Source: Pochonia chlamydosporia 170 (taxonomy: Eukaryota > Ascomycota > Sordariomycetes > Hypocreales > Clavicipitaceae). From it: 64,000 bases of DNA. The notes under the pieces were generated by a model. That model did not search any database and was not told where the DNA came from. It saw only the letters and a program-made list of their open reading frames with translations. Shown here piece by piece: positions 1-12,300 of this stretch; positions within the stretch are counted from its first letter, which is position 1; each line of letters starts with the position of its first letter. The stretch covers positions 8,246,001-8,310,000 of the forward strand of contig NC_035790.1 of the NCBI RefSeq assembly GCF_001653235.2, read 5' to 3'. A program made the position numbers and the translations under genes.

Positions 1-1033
1 CGCCGAATCACAACCTCTACCAACTCATATCTGCCGACCCTTGAACATCATGAAGAGCCGTGTCAAAATGAACTGTCAGTTTTCCTGTGGAAGCCACTAC
101 CAAGCCACTGAGCGACTACTGTGCGCCCACCGAGGTGACACTAGTCATTCAATGTTTTCATCCGCCTCTCCGTCACTCCGGCGAACAAGCTACTGGGTCC
201 AACCCGCGGAGGCTTTGCGCCATGTCACAGCCAGTTCCGGAATTTGCGACGTTTTCCCAATATTCATAGTTGGCAACGTTCAACAGTGGAAATTCAAAGT
301 GCCATGCAGTATCGAAAGAGGGAAAAGACACCAATCCCACGAGTTAGCTTTGTGTGGCTTTCGCTTATACATTGTCGCACAATAGGAACCATTGACGCTT
401 ACGAATAAAGGTGTGATATCGCGTCATATCCTGGAAGCGTTTCCACGGCTCTATGGTATACGACATGTCCATGTTTTGATTTAGTATGAACTTTCCCTCC
501 GGCTTGAAGGGTTAGAGCTGGGTGAATTGCCTGTTAACCTTGTCACTATCATGTTGTTTCCTCTTTCTAGATGTTTCCCGCCGATAAAGTACAGTTGTGT
601 TTCAACGAAGGTGATCCTGGTTAGCAGCTGTTGATGACTGATAATAATACATTGCAGAAAAAGGGTGTCCCTCGGACTTTACCACCGGCCGGACAGCCAA
701 GTGTCTCACGGGTTGAACCGACGATTAGTCTGACTTCTGCCAGTCAATTTACCTTCGACTGCAGATCTAGAGGGTTAGAGTTAAAGTTGGCTGTCAATAT
801 AGAGGTGCTTGCCGCCTCAAAACTAGATAATACAGGCATTACAAAAACCGGCTATCGCACATGCGTTTACAACCGGATAGCACAGTGTGGTTGACAACAG
901 CGGAATGTAGCAGACGACAGCAGGCCGTAGGACCACCTTGGACAAGTTATATTAAAGGAAGTATGAAAGCTACTCACTCCTACTCAACCATTTGAATGTA
1001 CGCCAAACTCCAACACACAACCAAGTCCCAAAC
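1..1033. other. Region without a supported gene
   Basis: Open frames here are short, carry no recognisable domain and lack fungal intron signals, so I see no gene. The 3' end of a gene lying to the left cannot be excluded. Confidence 0.4.
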
Positions 1034-1719
1034 CTAAGTCACCTTTTTCGCAGCCTTGCCACTATTCATCGTATAATACACTGGCAGAAACATCAACGAC
1101 AACACCACACAGAGCCACGTACTAAACAGCTGCCACAGCCGCCACAGCCACTGTCCCACGCGAGGCACCAAAAACTGCACACAGTCATTCATCTGGTAAA
1201 AGTCCTCCTGCGATGAAATGTAGTATTTCGCACGCTCTTGACCTGGGCCCGAAAGGGCTGTTGTTCCATTGGAGGACTGCGACGTTCGTTGCTCGAGCTT
1301 TAGGACGGTAATAAGGGAGACATCTGCCCGGTACAAGGGAACGAACCAGACGGCAAAGGTTTGGTGGATGTTTACAAACAGGCAGTTTGTGGACTGATTG
1401 AAAACGGCAGACTCAATCGTGATGTCGATGGTTGGGCTGAGGGTCCGGTACCATCGGTAGATGCAGAGAAGGATCCATCGGGAGTCAATGTTGCGGGCGA
1501 AGGGGATAGTTCCTTTTTTGAATGACGGCACATGGCAGAAGGGGTGAGTGAAGGAGGCGTCTGAGACGAAGAATTTGTTGAGGGTGTCGAGCTGTTCTCC
1601 GGGGGAGCCCGTGGTGAGTGTCTGTATGATTGATCCAATTTCGCGGACTTTAGTTGTTAGTTGTAGGGCCTGGTCTACAGTCATTGATTGAGACGATGTG
1701 ACTTACCTGGATGCTCCAT
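1034..1719 (-). CDS. SigF-like NTF2-fold protein with C-terminal membrane segment
   Basis: Two exons are read on the minus strand: 1719-1707, intron 1706-1648 (GTAAGT donor, CTAAC branch, AAG acceptor), and 1647-1034. The product is 208 aa and begins MEHPVREIGSIIQTLTTGSP. This N-terminus fits the fungal SigF-like NTF2-like family better than the downstream in-frame ATG at 1684, which would lie inside the intron. The first ~150 residues match the NTF2-type fold pattern of that family (for example FTHPFCHVPSF). Near the C-terminus a hydrophobic stretch (LFSTWLCVVLSLMFLPVYY) is followed by a basic tail, which suggests a membrane anchor. The biochemical role of the family is unknown to me. The family call comes from sequence memory, while the exon structure is read directly. 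The flavin monooxygenase gene at 2.3 kb is transcribed divergently. Confidence 0.72.
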
Positions 1720-2344
1720 GATGAATGCCTGAAGATGATGAAAGATTGAAGTTGGGTGGTTGTTGGTTGATGGGGTTGATAAAGAAGTTGAAGGTGCAGA
1801 TAAAAGTCAGTTCATCAAGTCAACTGGTACCTGCAACGTATCAAACGGGGCTAGATGACCTCGTGCAAAGCTAGTGTGGTGGTGACTTTTGTCTCTTGTG
1901 ATGATCTCGACCCACACAGCAAAATCAATTACACCATTCCAACAGCGCAAACAGCTCTTATCAACTGCGCCTCTGGCCCATTTTAACATGGCGAATTGAC
2001 AAGCAACAATTGCCTCGATTCTCCGCTTTCCAAGTTTTTCTTTCATGCGGCAGTACGACAAAAGCATGTGACAACCTACGTCGTAAAATCGGATCACTTT
2101 CCATACTGACGTGACGTCATTACACAGTCAGTGAGAATTTGTTGGCGCCGCCCGATCGATCCCGTTCGGCATATAGCGGCGAGAAACGAGGAGCTCATTG
2201 GTCTTTTGTGCCTGGATGATGTGTTCCGTGTTGAGAGGCTGATCTATTTGCACATGTGCTTTTCTCATATAACAACCTCTGGCTCGCAACTTGAACTGAA
2301 CTTCAACCATACAATTACCACTCCATCCATTGAACAACGGCATC
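1720..2344. promoter_or_regulatory. Divergent intergenic region between the NTF2-like gene and the FMO gene
   Basis: About 625 bp separate two divergently read start codons, so it should hold both promoters. No TATA box or operator stands out. The last ~80 bp before 2345 are C/A-rich, as is usual for fungal 5' leaders. Confidence 0.4.
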
Positions 2345-3990
2345 ATGACCTCCCGGTCGCAGCTTGCCAATCCCCTTCTCAATCCCCTCCTCTTTCTCTA
2401 CCAGCTCATTCAATGGCTCATCAATAATTCTCTTTCCCCGAACCCGCCCAAGTCCGACGCCGAACTATCTAGACCCAGAATTGCGATTATCGGCGCTGGA
2501 ATTACTGGCGTGACGGCTGCAGCGCACTGCGTCGGCCATGGATTCGATGTCACTATTTTCGAGGCTGGTCCCAAGGAACAACTCGGAGGCATATGGAGCC
2601 GTACGTTGACTATTGATCCCGTCCACACTCAATACTAACTCCTTGCAGGCGTCAATGACACTTCGGGTTTGCAAATCCATTCAATCATGTACCGCTTCCA
2701 TCCTTCTGTAAAGTGGGAACGCGGATATCCAGACAGGAAACAAATCGTCGAGCAAGTCGCCGAGCTCTGGAAGCGATACAACCTCCAGAAAAAGACCCGG
2801 TTCAACTTCAAAGTCAACAAGGCGTACCAAGACGAAAAATCCCGCTGGATCATCAATGATACCTCCAATGGCCGCTTTGAAGGTTTGATTGCCGCTGTTG
2901 GAACATGTGGCGAACCCAAGATGCCAAACTTGCCTGGGCTGGATAAGTTCAAGGGCGAGGTGTACCACTCTAGTGAACTGACTGGGTTTGTGAATTCACT
3001 TACACTCTAGAGCATCTTCCAAGCTGACACTTGTGTAGGAAAAATGCCAAGGGGAAGAACATAGCTGTTATTGGAGGTGGTGCGTCCGCGGTTGAAGCCC
3101 TCGAATTTGCCGCTGCTCATTCCGCTTCTAAGATTACCATTATCTCGCGGTCTGAAAAGTGGATAATTCCTCGGAATTTCATTGTAAACACTCTGCTTGC
3201 TCTGAATGTCTTTGGTCAAGAGACCATGTTCTCATTTGTTCCCGAGTTTCTCCTGAGGAAGCTATTCTATCGAGACTTGGAAGATATCGCTCCAGCTTCT
3301 GGAAAAGGCCTATTTTCTGATACTCCCATGGTAAATTCAGATGTCATGGAGAAGCTGCGTACTGGCAAGGCTTCATGGGTTCGCGGCGATATCGCAGGGC
3401 TCGTTTCAAGCGGTGTGGAAGTCAACCATCGTGCCAGGGGCGTTCCAAAGGGCGGCCCCGGGCACCTCGAAATCATCGAAGCTGATATGGTCGTAATGGC
3501 AACAGGGTTTAAGCGTCCATCGCTGTCTTTCCTTCCCGATGACTGCTTCCAGAGCCCCTATGAGCCTCCAAATTGGTACCTGCAGACCTTCCCGACGGCT
3601 CACCCGTCCGTTTCGGCCATCAACTGCACATATGTCTCTGCCATAGGGACAGTGGGCCATTTCCACATCGGGATCTACACGAGGATCCTCTTAATGTTTT
3701 TGGTAGACCCATTAACACGTCCCAGTCCGTTCTGGATGCAGCGTTGGATAGACATGACCAAGGTGCTTAAGAGGACCAGCCCAACTGGGGCCTTTGACTT
3801 CTTTACCTATCTCGAGCTGATGTGGTGGTTTGTCTTTTGCGTAACAATTAACCCATTTCGCTGGAAATGGGGAGTATTCGTGTTATTTGGGGTTGGCATT
3901 AACCTACCAAGGCTTTTCGTGGAACGCGAGAAACGGTTTCTGAACGGTGTGGAAGGATACGAAAATAGAGATGAGGGAAAAAGCTTCTAA
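2345..3990 (+). CDS. Flavin-containing monooxygenase (FMO-like)
   Basis: Three exons, 2345-2600, 2649-2985 and 3039-3990, give 514 aa. Both introns have GT/AG ends, and the second has a GCTGAC branch site. An N-terminal hydrophobic stretch (LLNPLLFLYQLIQWLI) may anchor the enzyme to the ER. It is followed by the FAD dinucleotide-binding motif GAGITG (about residues 50-55) with an acidic residue at the end of the second strand (IFEAG). The FMO-type motif FKGEVYHSSELTG lies at the exon 2/3 junction, a second Rossmann motif (IGGGASA) for NADPH follows, and ATGF lies near residue 340. The C-terminus is hydrophobic. Class B FMOs oxygenate nucleophilic N or S atoms or ketones with NADPH and O2; the substrate here is unknown. 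The upstream in-frame ATG at 2330 is possible, but 2345 starts the better leader. Confidence 0.88.
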
Positions 3991-4408
3991 GAACAGAAGG
4001 GAATAAAAGGGCGTATAAATGTGGTAGATTGACAAGGCAAGATATGCTGGTATCGGCCGAAATTTGGTTGGACCAGAACTTATGGGTCAAACACAAACTG
4101 CCAATCTCCCAACCGGTTAAGGGAAATGGCAAGTGGGAAGAGGTAGGGAGTTAAGATAATACATAAGATGTCAAGTTACTGCAACGTTTCATACAAATAC
4201 ATCAACCATCACTTTGGTACAGTCTGTGGTCAAACGTATTTGCCCACATCCAAGCATACACGAACACATGTCAACACATTGTAGCACACACTACAAGATG
4301 CAACCTTTCACAAGTTTATATACTTTTGACACACACTGTACACAAATGCAATCTCGATTTAAACCCTTTTACGCCTAAAATACAAGCAAGCAAGATCACC
4401 AAACAACT
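3991..4408. other. Convergent intergenic region with a small MITE
   Basis: This lies between the 3' ends of the FMO gene and helicase gene A. Apart from the miniature element at 4218-4340 (separate entry) nothing is seen except A/T-rich sequence expected of 3' untranslated regions. Confidence 0.5.
4218..4340. mobile_element. Miniature inverted-repeat element, Tc1/mariner-like ends
   Basis: The left end TACAGTCTGTGGTCAAACG and the reverse complement of the right end (TACAGTGTGTGTCAAAAGTA) are imperfect inverted repeats, each opening with TA-CAGT. A TA target duplication followed by CAGT is typical of Tc1/mariner elements. The element is ~120 bp with no coding capacity, so it is non-autonomous. 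A related copy lies at 63501-63624, sharing both ends and the inner GTAGCACACACT, and degenerate end copies lie at 29334-29530. Confidence 0.68.
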
Positions 4409-7400
4409 TTAACCCTCGGCTTCCCTCTGAACTTGCACCCAGACAACTCGACCGGCAGCGTGCAACCCAAAATGTACATTTCTCAACATATTTGCCTTGG
4501 TGAAGTGCTTCTCGCCATTTTCACCAATGACTACTATACGCTTGGGCGGCTGCTTCTTTTTCGTGACGCCAGTCACATCGACATCTCCAACCAAAATCAG
4601 GCCCGACTTGTGACGGCTAAGCATCACGTTTAGTCGTGCTTCGTCGGCCGTAAAGCCTGACCCCGTGAACGTGTTTGTCCCCAGAACGATCACCACAATG
4701 TCACTTTCCTGACCCTGGAAGGAGCTCACAGTCGAGGCTGGACGCATAGACCGCAAGGCAGCAAACTCGGGACGCTGTCGGAGCCGTTTAATGGTGTTGA
4801 CGTTTGCTCTGTATGGAGAGATGACAACGATGTCTTCTGCGCGTACTTTTGAGCTTTCCACAAAGTCGACCAGCAGCTCTAACGCCACCTTTGCTTGGTC
4901 AGGGCTCCTGAGAGAGCTGGAAAATTGGTCCCGGAAGCACTTGGAGCCTTGGCAATGGACAAAGACTGGGCGAAGGTTGCCGACGGGAGCGGCTTTGAGG
5001 TCTGGGAACCTGGCTTGCAGGTACTGCTCTAGCTTGCGACCAATCTCATGCTGAGGGAGCGTAATTGTGCATCCTGGGCCATATCTAAGCGGGATATCCG
5101 AATAGACCTCACTGTGGGTGAGGTCAAACTGTCCGACAGCCATCCGAAATTGAGTGTGAAGCCTGTAGATGGGCCAACCCGTCGCCTTGAAGTGATGAAT
5201 GGGCGATATCACTCCATCCGCACCGAATCTATTCAAGAAATTGCCCTCTTGGTCTTGCTCAAGTCGCGTCATGACCGCCGGCGGCAGCTGTTTTTCATCG
5301 CCAACTAAAAGACAAGGGAGACAAGTGTTTCCCCAGACGCACAACAAATCCGGTCGTTTCAAATTAGCAGCCTCATCAAAAACAATGCCCTGCACTTTCG
5401 ATTCTCTCCAGTCTCTGAAAGGGGGGACACAAGCAAGTGCTGGCGAGGTTGCAATGACGTCGGCCTCATTGAAGACAGCCCTCATGATGCCCTTGATTGC
5501 GTCATCGGTGGCCATGGTGCCTTTGGAATATTCTGCCCAGTCAATGTTACCTGTTGCAACTGCGCGAAGGCTCTCCAGTGTCCAGTTCTTGTCACACCAG
5601 TCGCGAATGCCATGCAAAGCTGACTTGTCATCTGGACCGAGTTGTCGGACCACCGGTGCTCTGAGGATCACCATTGTCCAATATGCCAAAGACAGATTCA
5701 GGGTCCATTTAGAATCTTTGGACCAGATCGACTCAGGGGCGGTATTGTCACCAGGGTGCGGATTCCGAATGAGGTTCTTGAACGCCCTGAGCTCATCGTC
5801 TATACTGTACGCGCGAACGACGAGCTTTCGCCGATACTTGGGCGGGCTCCCAGATTCACTCAGCTTGTCGTTGAGCCTCTTGGTCACTCGAGCCCCGACG
5901 ATGTCCAGACGTGCGGCGGCATTGTCCACGGCAACGTCGGTAGGTGCCGATAAATACAACTTGCCCAGAGTGTCTGCCATGGCGAGAGCCGCAACAGCAA
6001 GGGCGGTCGTTTTGCCAAACCCAGGCGGCTGTGAGTGTCCACTGGTTAGCATTCGAGACTTGAAAATGTGGCATGGTGACTTACAGCTGTTATGATGCTG
6101 AGGCCAAGCGGCCGACTGCTGAGGTACTTGGCAAATCGACTGCGGTCTTCTGGTAGAACTTCCTGCATCAGGGCATTGACAAATTCACGTTTCGCCACAT
6201 CCAGGAGGCGAACATTTGGTAGCGACCTAGGCGTGGGGGGAACTCCAAGGCTGTGATCTCGAAATCTACGCTCAGTGTCTTTGTCTCTGGACGCAGGCCT
6301 GGCTCGATGCGTCTCGTAGAGTCCCATTCCCATCATGAGCGCTCGATGCACACGCATACGGAACTCGATGCCGTCGCGAATGGATCTCCATGCTGATGGA
6401 TTTGTCTCGCGCAGCTTGTCTGTCAAACCAAAAGCCTTGGGGTTGGAAGGCGCCGCGGTGCTTTGGAACAGACAAACGCCATCCTCAATCGCCCTCTTGG
6501 TGTCTCTCAGATTGGTGTCAAAGTCCAGAGAGATGCGGTTCTATTGCCTCTCATCCTTTCTCATGGCGTCATTTGCAGTGGGACGATCACCAAACGTCTT
6601 GATCTGGAATTCTGGGCCACGACTCTTCTCATGAGGTAGAGGCCGTCGAACCTTGAGGACCAGTTCATGAGGCTGGGTTAGGTGTGCCTTCAGAGCATCA
6701 ATACTCGTTGACCCATCTACGATGAGTGCATCCCAATGGCCAGATTCAATTTTACTGCCCTCAGCTGGAGACCCGAGCAAAACTTGGATTCTGCAGTGCC
6801 TGGAGAGACGACGCCACGCGCTCTCAAAAGTAGCCCGGAAGTCTTGCGGAAGAGCAACAATGACATAGTACAACCCGCTCTCTTCGGCGGAACGATTGCC
6901 GACTGGGATGAAGTAGCCAGGGACCTTGGTAGCACGAATCTTTCGGGCCTCTTCGTCCAGCCAAATGACATCTTGAACTTCTGCTTGTGACAGAACAGTG
7001 AGCATCTCGTTGATGTTGTCGAACGATGTGCGAGGAGCGAACTGGTGGCCCTTGTTCTCTGCAAAAGTGGCAGCGTAAACCTCTGCTTTTTTCCAGGAGT
7101 GATTCGTGCCATAGGGGTAGCTGAAGGGCTCAGGAAGCAGGCCAAAGTCGTAATCCTGGCTCAATTTGTCATGACTCGACGCAACGACAAAGCGGAATTC
7201 CCTTTGTGTCAGGATTCCCATCAGCGTGACGTTGTCGACAATGGGTTTACCCCTGAGCAGCCACTCTTCAGCAACGTGCCCCTCATTGGCGTAAGGTAAG
7301 CCATAACCCTCAACAACGACTTGGGCCTCGTCGTTCAGGAAGACTTCGAGTAGAGACAGCTCTCGCTTCTCATCTGGAAAACGGCTTCTGGTTCCAGCGT

Positions 7401-7839
7401 CTGCGGGCTCAATGAAACATACCTCGCCTGTGTGAGGAAATTTGACGGTGATTGTGTATGTTTTGGCTGGCAGAGCCGTTCCTTGTGAAGCAGACCCTAT
7501 GAATGACAAAGGGTTAGATTCTATTCTTTCAAACATATAATCTAGACCAATGTTTCACTTACACATGTGGCACATTCCAAATCCTTTCTTCTCGTTCTGT
7601 TCACCAAAGGGAAAGTGCATGGTGGAGCCGAGGTATGCGGATTGGTCTTTGGCGTTTCTTGCCAACAGAAAACAGCCAATGTCAGAGATTCCAAGCTCTT
7701 TTCCAGCGAATATTGAGCAATTGGGCCCAACTAGCATTGCGCTGCCATTTCGGACGAGCGACTTCATGACCTGGGTCGTCGGTTCTGGGTCGACATGCTC
7801 TTGGGCATTGTTGCCGGTAGTCTTCTGTGATTGAGACAT
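4409..7839 (-). CDS. UPF1-like SF1 helicase A, with an internal in-frame UAG
   Basis: Exons 7839-7563, 7496-6085 and 6028-4409 have good splice sites, at the same positions and phases as in paralogue B at 9357-12951. They give 410 codons, an in-frame UAG (6543-6541), then 691 further sense codons. Helicase motifs after the UAG: Walker A PPGFGKT; Ia-like PTDVAVDN; DEAA box (VFDEAANL); motif III GDEKQLPP; LHTQFRM; motif V SFQGQESD; motif VI ARLNVMLSRHKSG. These place it with UPF1/NAM7/SMUBP2-type SF1B RNA/DNA helicases. The 410-residue N-terminal part has a CxxC-like pair (MCHMC) but no domain I recognise. The protein stays similar to B on both sides of the UAG with third-position differences, so both parts look under coding selection. 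Either two products form or the UAG is recoded. It is not annotated as a pseudogene because the rest is intact. Confidence 0.8.
6541..6543 (-). other. In-frame UAG inside helicase gene A
   Basis: Context is CAA-UAG-AAC, codon 411. In the transcript it lies in an 8-base loop (CAAUAGAA) closed by GG/CC, with a bulge and then an outer GAGA/UCUC stem. Paralogue B has a UAG at the equivalent place. No donor/acceptor pair that would remove it is shared by both genes. Confidence 0.75.
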
Positions 7840-7910
7840 GGCGAATATATATGATTCCGCAAAGATCCAAGCACGAAAATTATTCAAGGACGTGAAAAGC
7901 AACAGCTAAG

Positions 7911-8127
7911 CCGTGCAAAGGTACCGGACTCTGAGGAGTAACCGGTAAAAAGATCCTTGACAATGCCGAAAAATCGAAACGTCGACCGCCGGAGCTGACT
8001 GTACCACTCCGTAGGCTCGTCTACAACTCCTCAACTCTTTGGTGTTCTCCAAAGAATCCCCAAGTAACGTGCAAGCACGAACAAGAACCAGGCTCTGACG
8101 AGCAACCGATAGACGGGAAACCCTGAA
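7911..8127 (-). promoter_or_regulatory. Two copies of a ~60-bp promoter module upstream of helicase A
   Basis: The proximal copy is at 7911-7948 and the distal copy at 8061-8127. On the plus strand the shared core reads CGTGCAAGCACGAACAAG, then ACCGGACTCTGACGAG, then TAACCGGTAGACGGG, with variations. The same double arrangement precedes helicase B and the degenerate gene at 17.8-19.6 kb, each time in the same orientation relative to the gene and within ~250 bp of the start codon. Promoter or 5' leader function is inferred from position. Confidence 0.65.
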
Positions 8128-9085
8128 GTCTTCCTCCGAGAATTGCCGCCGCAAACTCACCAACTTCGTAGACAGCCGTCCTCCTTGCTCAAGAAAGAGA
8201 AAAAGAATAGACATAAGGTCTGTCCGAAAATTTTGGGAAAACAAAAAGCCGGCTTAGAAGCGGGCGTGGGGGCGGGCAGCATAAACAACGGTGTCACTGC
8301 TTTGGTGGTGTTCACGGCTTGAGTGACGGATTGGGATGTGATGGCGTTGAGAATTCGAGCAGAGGGCGGAAGAGTTTTGAATAAATTCTTTTGTGTGACT
8401 CATAATCCCTTGCGTGGAATCAGGTCAGGTGATAATTCTTCTCAGGGAAGTTTAAACGACTTGACAAGTGATCGAAGGTGGAAGAGTGGTCTGCTAGCCT
8501 AGTTCCGCTTTACAGCTGGCAGGTTGAGCAGCGACGCATCACGAATCGAGGGGAGCTTCAAAGTGTCAATGTCCAAATGTTATTTATTCGAATCAAATGG
8601 CCCTGATCTTAACCACTGCATGTCAGACTGCAATGTTGTTTTCTCTGCTTTCCAACCCTGAAGTCTGGTTTGACTCTTGTCGCTTCCTCACTATTACTGC
8701 CAGTTGTCTGCCAGCTGGCAGAGCTGTGACTATCAGTCCAGTCTGGTTAACCCTCAAGTACTTGAGGGACATAAAGATTCTAAGCGAGTCCGTAAGCCCC
8801 ACGACTTTTGGAATGAAAGAGTCTGGTAAGAGAAAATAATAACAGCCTTAAAGCCCACAAGAAAAAAAAACTTCCCATTCTTGTCCTCACACCACCAATA
8901 CCCAAGCTGCCTATGCCCCGTCATTGCCTGCAGTGACGCGTTTACAAGAGTTCTTTTCTTTTTCCCCGGCTTTTCAGATAGACTTTGTGTCTATCTTGTA
9001 TTAAAGTCAGAGTACGTGAGACCTCTCCTCGAAATAGACATTTCCGCATCGTACGATTCGCGGCGGTGATCTCAGAGTTTACCAT
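8128..9085. other. Central part of the divergent helicase intergenic region
   Basis: No gene is seen. The stretch lies between the promoter modules of the two helicase paralogues and has weak open frames only. Confidence 0.45.
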
Positions 9086-9320
9086 TACTTGTTCCTTTCG
9101 AGGACAAGTTCTTTCGCGTGCCTGCACGTTGAAATCGGTACTCTGGGGGACCAAAGTGTTAAGTAGTTGTGGACTTGTCCGCGACGTTGAGTAAAGTCGA
9201 CCGCTGGACAGTTAGACTCGTCTTTATTTCAGAGAACTTCAGGATCTCCCCCCCTACTTGAACCTCTCGAGGGCAAGTACATACTCGTGCTCGCACGTTG
9301 TATTCGGGATTCTTGAAGCT
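9086..9320 (+). promoter_or_regulatory. Two diverged copies of the promoter module upstream of helicase B
   Basis: The distal copy (9086-9140) contains CGTGCCTGCACGTTG. The proximal copy (9254-9320) contains CTCGTGCTCGCACGTTG followed by TTCGGGATTCTT. These match the reverse complement of the module at 8061-8127, so orientation relative to the gene is conserved. The start codon is at 9357. Confidence 0.58.
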
Positions 9321-9356
9321 ATTCGACATATCGACTCGTCTCACGAAGAAGCAACC

Positions 9357-12300
9357 ATGTCTCAATCAACGACTAAAAACGACGAGGCTGCCGCCAAGCC
9401 TACCAAGCCACAATCCTTCACAACCTTTTACAGGCCTTGTGCCGTTATTCCTGGCCACCTGTCAGGCCCGATCATCGGTGGAGCGTCTTTGGGAGTCTCA
9501 ACAGACATTGACACCCGGATCATGTCATCAAAGTCTCCCGGCAAAGACCCATGGATGGGATTCACCATTGAGTTTCCACGCGGCAAGAACTGCGAGGACG
9601 AAGGCTTTGGCATGTGTCATTCACGTAAGTCTCAACTTGGAATAGGATAATCTTTGCCAGCTGCTAACATAGATACTTACAGTGGATCCTTCACAAGGGA
9701 TGCCTGGGACCAGCCACTTTGGTGTTCCCGTACCAGCCGAAACGCTCAGAATCAATGTCAAGTTTCCCCGCGGTGAAATAATGAGCACGTTTGAGAAAGC
9801 GGACGACAAGAACCAGCTACGGAAAATGTTCCCCAATGTGCCCGCGGACAAAGACCTGGTCCTCATCGAGGTGTCCTGCAAAAGTGAGGTCGTGGTGGAG
9901 GGTCTAGGCTTGCCATTCTCCAACCCTGGTCATCCTGCTCACGGATGGCTGAATAATAATGAGCATATTGCCAAGGACATGACACTCATGAGCATGTTCG
10001 AGCAAAGAGACTTCTGCATTGTGGTAGCAAAGACACCCTTGGCCACACTGGAAAAGGAATGGGACGAAGACAAACTGCCCCCCCCTTTCCGCTATCCTTA
10101 CAACGCAGATCAGTCATGGCAAGGCTTGTATCCGTACATCGACCAGCTCAAAGAAGCAAAAGGACCACAGTTCACGCCGGCCTGGACATATGTTGATGAC
10201 AATTCTCACTTGGCTGTCACCTGCCAGTCTCAAGTCCAAGACGTCTTGTGGGTAGAAGAAGCCGCTCGTAATATTCGTTCAACACCACTGCCAGCCTATT
10301 TTGTCGACCTGCCCTCCAAAATGGGGTCAATGTACTATGTGATTGTGCAACTGCCAAAGACTTTCATTCGCAAGTACGAGTCAGCTTGGCGTCGTTTGAC
10401 CAAATGCGACTTCTTTAAGCTCAATTTGTACGGCAGCTCGGAGGAAGCGGAGTATCTAATGCCGAAGGAGAAGTTCGATGACGACCTCAAGAGGCCAAAC
10501 TGGGATGCAAAGTTTGTGAACAACCACAATCACAGAGAAGAGCATCTCGTGGATCATCCTACAGAAGCAGAGGATTTGGTGCTTCTGGTTCGCCGTCCTG
10601 CCAAACACGAGCATGGTCGTGACCCGCTGTACCAGGTACACCAATTCGAAAGCAGGTTACAGGCCAATGAAGCGTTGGGGGAAGACCGCAATCAATAGAA
10701 TTGGGTCGGACTACACTTCGACGCGGACTTTAATGAGGCGAGACGCAAGGTTGAGGCCGCTTGGGAGTTGCGCCCGGGTGCTAAACCGTCCAACCCGGGC
10801 GTTTTTGGTCTTGCTGGAGGTTCCAAGGAGACTTTCGACCCAGTCAACACAGAGTCGCGCGAGTTAAAGGTCTTGTGGGATATGCGAGTTCACCGCGCTC
10901 TCCTTAGAGGGACGGGATTTTACGAATGCCTTCGAGCGTATGCCAGAAATCCTTTGGACCCCTTGCAGGCAACCGCTGGCCATCAATTTGAAGGGACGCA
11001 TTACAAAGAGCCTTTTACTCGAGGCACATCACTGTCGCCGCCTGTGCAAAGTCTTTTGCCTACCTCTGATGAAGATTTTGTGACTGGCCTAATGGAAGAA
11101 GCTCATCCTGACGACCGGGTTCGGTTTCGAAACTATCTCAGCACGAGACAGCTTGGGCTTGGTCTAATCACTGCAGTAAGTGATGAAGCGAAATGAGTCG
11201 GGCTCGCTTTTACATTGATATATACTAACAAATGATCTTTATAGGGCCCTGGATTCGGAAAGACAACAGCCCTCGCCGTTGCGGCTCTTGGGATGATTGC
11301 AAGCTTGGGACCAATTTACCTCACAGCACCGACCAATGTCGCCGTCAATAATGCAGCAGTCCGCCTTGCTAATGTTGATGCCCGTGTAACGGAACGACTC
11401 AACAAAGGCAAGATGATAGATGATTCAACCTTTCACCGTCGTCGCCTGATAATTCGTCCTTGGAACGCTGCAGACGAGCTCATGGCTTTCGAAAACCTAC
11501 TCCGCGACCCAGAAAGCCTGGAACAGGCCACACCGCGCCGAGGATGGAGGTCGAGCAAGTGGCAGCTGGAGTTATCAACCGCATTTTGGCTGCTCATAGT
11601 CCTAAGGTCTCCGGCAGTCAGAGAGCTCAGCCCGGATGACAGTCCTCTCTTGCATGAGCTGCGGAGGATTATTGACGCTGATGCAGACATGGCCATTCTT
11701 CGGAGCAGAGCAACCGGCCAAGCCAGCTGGCAGGAGTACTTGGACTGGAAACGTGGCATTCCTACCAATGTGGTCATCACAACGTTCTTCAACATCCTCC
11801 AAGGTGCCGCGGATGCTTTGTGTACCACCCCTGCCAAGTCTTGCGACGATTTCAAAGGGTGGAAGACGAACAGGGCCAAGGGAATTGCTGTTGATGAGGC
11901 CGGCAACATGACACGACCAGATCTGTACTCCGTCTGGGGCAATACTGGCATCCCCTGTGTCCTCGCTGGAGACGACAAGCAGCTTCCACCATTTGTGGCA
12001 ACCATGGAAGAAGTCGATGAAGAGCAGAACGCCCTCAACAGACACGGCCCCGACGGCAAGATCTCGCCGCTGCTGTTTTTCAAGGCAATCGGCTGGCCAG
12101 TCTACAGACTCCGCATCCAACATCGCATGGCTCAGGGTCAATTCGACTTTTGCCACGACAAAGTGTACAGCGACGTGCCGTTCACATATGGGCCCGGTTG
12201 TCAGATCCAGCTCCCACAGCACGAAATCGGCCGCAAGTTGGAAAGCTACCTCGGCGCCAAGTATCCCGAGCTGAGGCCCGCCGCACCCGGTCAACTCGCC

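Noticed and set aside
10615..10698. An intron ending at the TAG acceptor (CAATAG) in helicase B, donor GTACAC at about 10637, which would remove the internal stop
   Set aside because: Helicase A has no donor at the matching position, and the segment that would be removed is conserved at protein level between the paralogues.
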